Notes under the pieces: generated by a model
The model's input: the letters and a program-made list of their open reading frames with translations, nothing else
What the model was told of the DNA's origin: nothing
The model's database searches: none
DNA from: an uncultured Faecalibacterium sp.
GTDB lineage: Bacteria; Bacillota; Clostridia; Oscillospirales; Ruminococcaceae
Direction: 5' to 3'
Assembly (NCBI GenBank): GCA_900551435.1
Contig: URVW01000070.1
Span: 1 to 13,005, forward strand
DNA: 13,005 nucleotides
In this document: piece after piece, positions 12,937 to 13,005 of the stretch
Layout of the letters: each line of letters starts with the position of its first letter
How positions within the stretch are numbered: position 1 is the stretch's first letter
Position numbers and translations under genes: made by a program

Positions 12937-13005
12937 TTACAAATCGAGCAGCCCCTCTGGGATTGCCATTCTGATTTCCTTTCTTTCAGCACTCACCTCT
13001 TCTAT
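12937..13005 (-). CDS. rimM: Ribosome maturation factor RimM, last 22 codons (Bacteroidales type)
   Basis: An open frame enters from the right edge and ends at the TAA on 12937-12939, giving IEEVSAERKEIRMAIPEGLL then DL. The ending '(M/L)-x-(L/I)PEGLL(D/E/N)L' is the usual C-terminus of Bacteroidales RimM, the 16S processing and 30S assembly factor. RimM near dxr and rseP is a Bacteroidales arrangement as I recall it; in Clostridia cdsA normally precedes dxr. The fragment is short, so identity rests on this ending and on position. Confidence 0.65.
   Translation of the reverse strand: MEEVSAERKEIRMAIPEGLLDL

Overview
The window looks like chromosomal core DNA of a Faecalibacterium-like member of the Clostridia (Oscillospiraceae/Ruminococcaceae). 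It is rich in G+C, its genes have strong Shine-Dalgarno sites, the replicative polymerase is the Gram-positive type PolC, and dxr-rseP-ispG-polC follow each other in the usual Firmicutes order. The right-hand end is different. From about 12250-12370 to 13005 the sequence reads as Bacteroidales (Prevotella/Bacteroides-like): lower G+C, no Shine-Dalgarno site before dxr, a Bacteroidales-style Dxr N-terminus, and upstream the last 22 codons of a Bacteroidales-type rimM where a Firmicute would normally carry cdsA. dxr is therefore a mosaic of two phyla, either a metagenome assembly chimera or a real recombinant.

Layout. 1-223 (-): 5' end of rpsB, with its promoter and leader at 224-380. 424-2376 (-): a membrane LTA-synthase-family phosphoglycerol transferase with its own promoter. 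2524-2817 (-): a YlmC/YmxH PRC-barrel protein. 2940-3554 (+): a HAD phosphatase, the only + strand gene, closed by a perfect 15-bp bidirectional terminator. 3623-3781 (-): a DUF1540 cysteine-rich mini-protein. 3837-4196 (-): a YgbA-like 'nitrous oxide-stimulated promoter' family protein. 4385-4807 (-): a flavodoxin. 4987-9276 (-): polC with a GTG start. 9277-9524: a gene-free gap with a strongly folded palindromic element. 9525-12890 (-): ispG, rseP and dxr, apparently one operon. 12937-13005 (-): the rimM tail.

How the genes work together. dxr and ispG encode the second and the penultimate steps of the MEP isoprenoid pathway. rseP is the intramembrane site-2 protease commonly placed between them in Clostridia. 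Flavodoxin, YgbA-like protein and DUF1540 form a small cluster of redox or cysteine-rich proteins. The first two have near-consensus sigma-A promoters followed by the same 16-bp dyad (GTTAGC...CTAAC type; two copies before flavodoxin, one before ygbA). This suggests one regulator, perhaps of metal, redox or nitrosative state, controls the cluster. I see no complete new defence or mobile system. The items most worth a second look are the cross-phylum dxr junction, the shared dyads and the folded element between ispG and polC.
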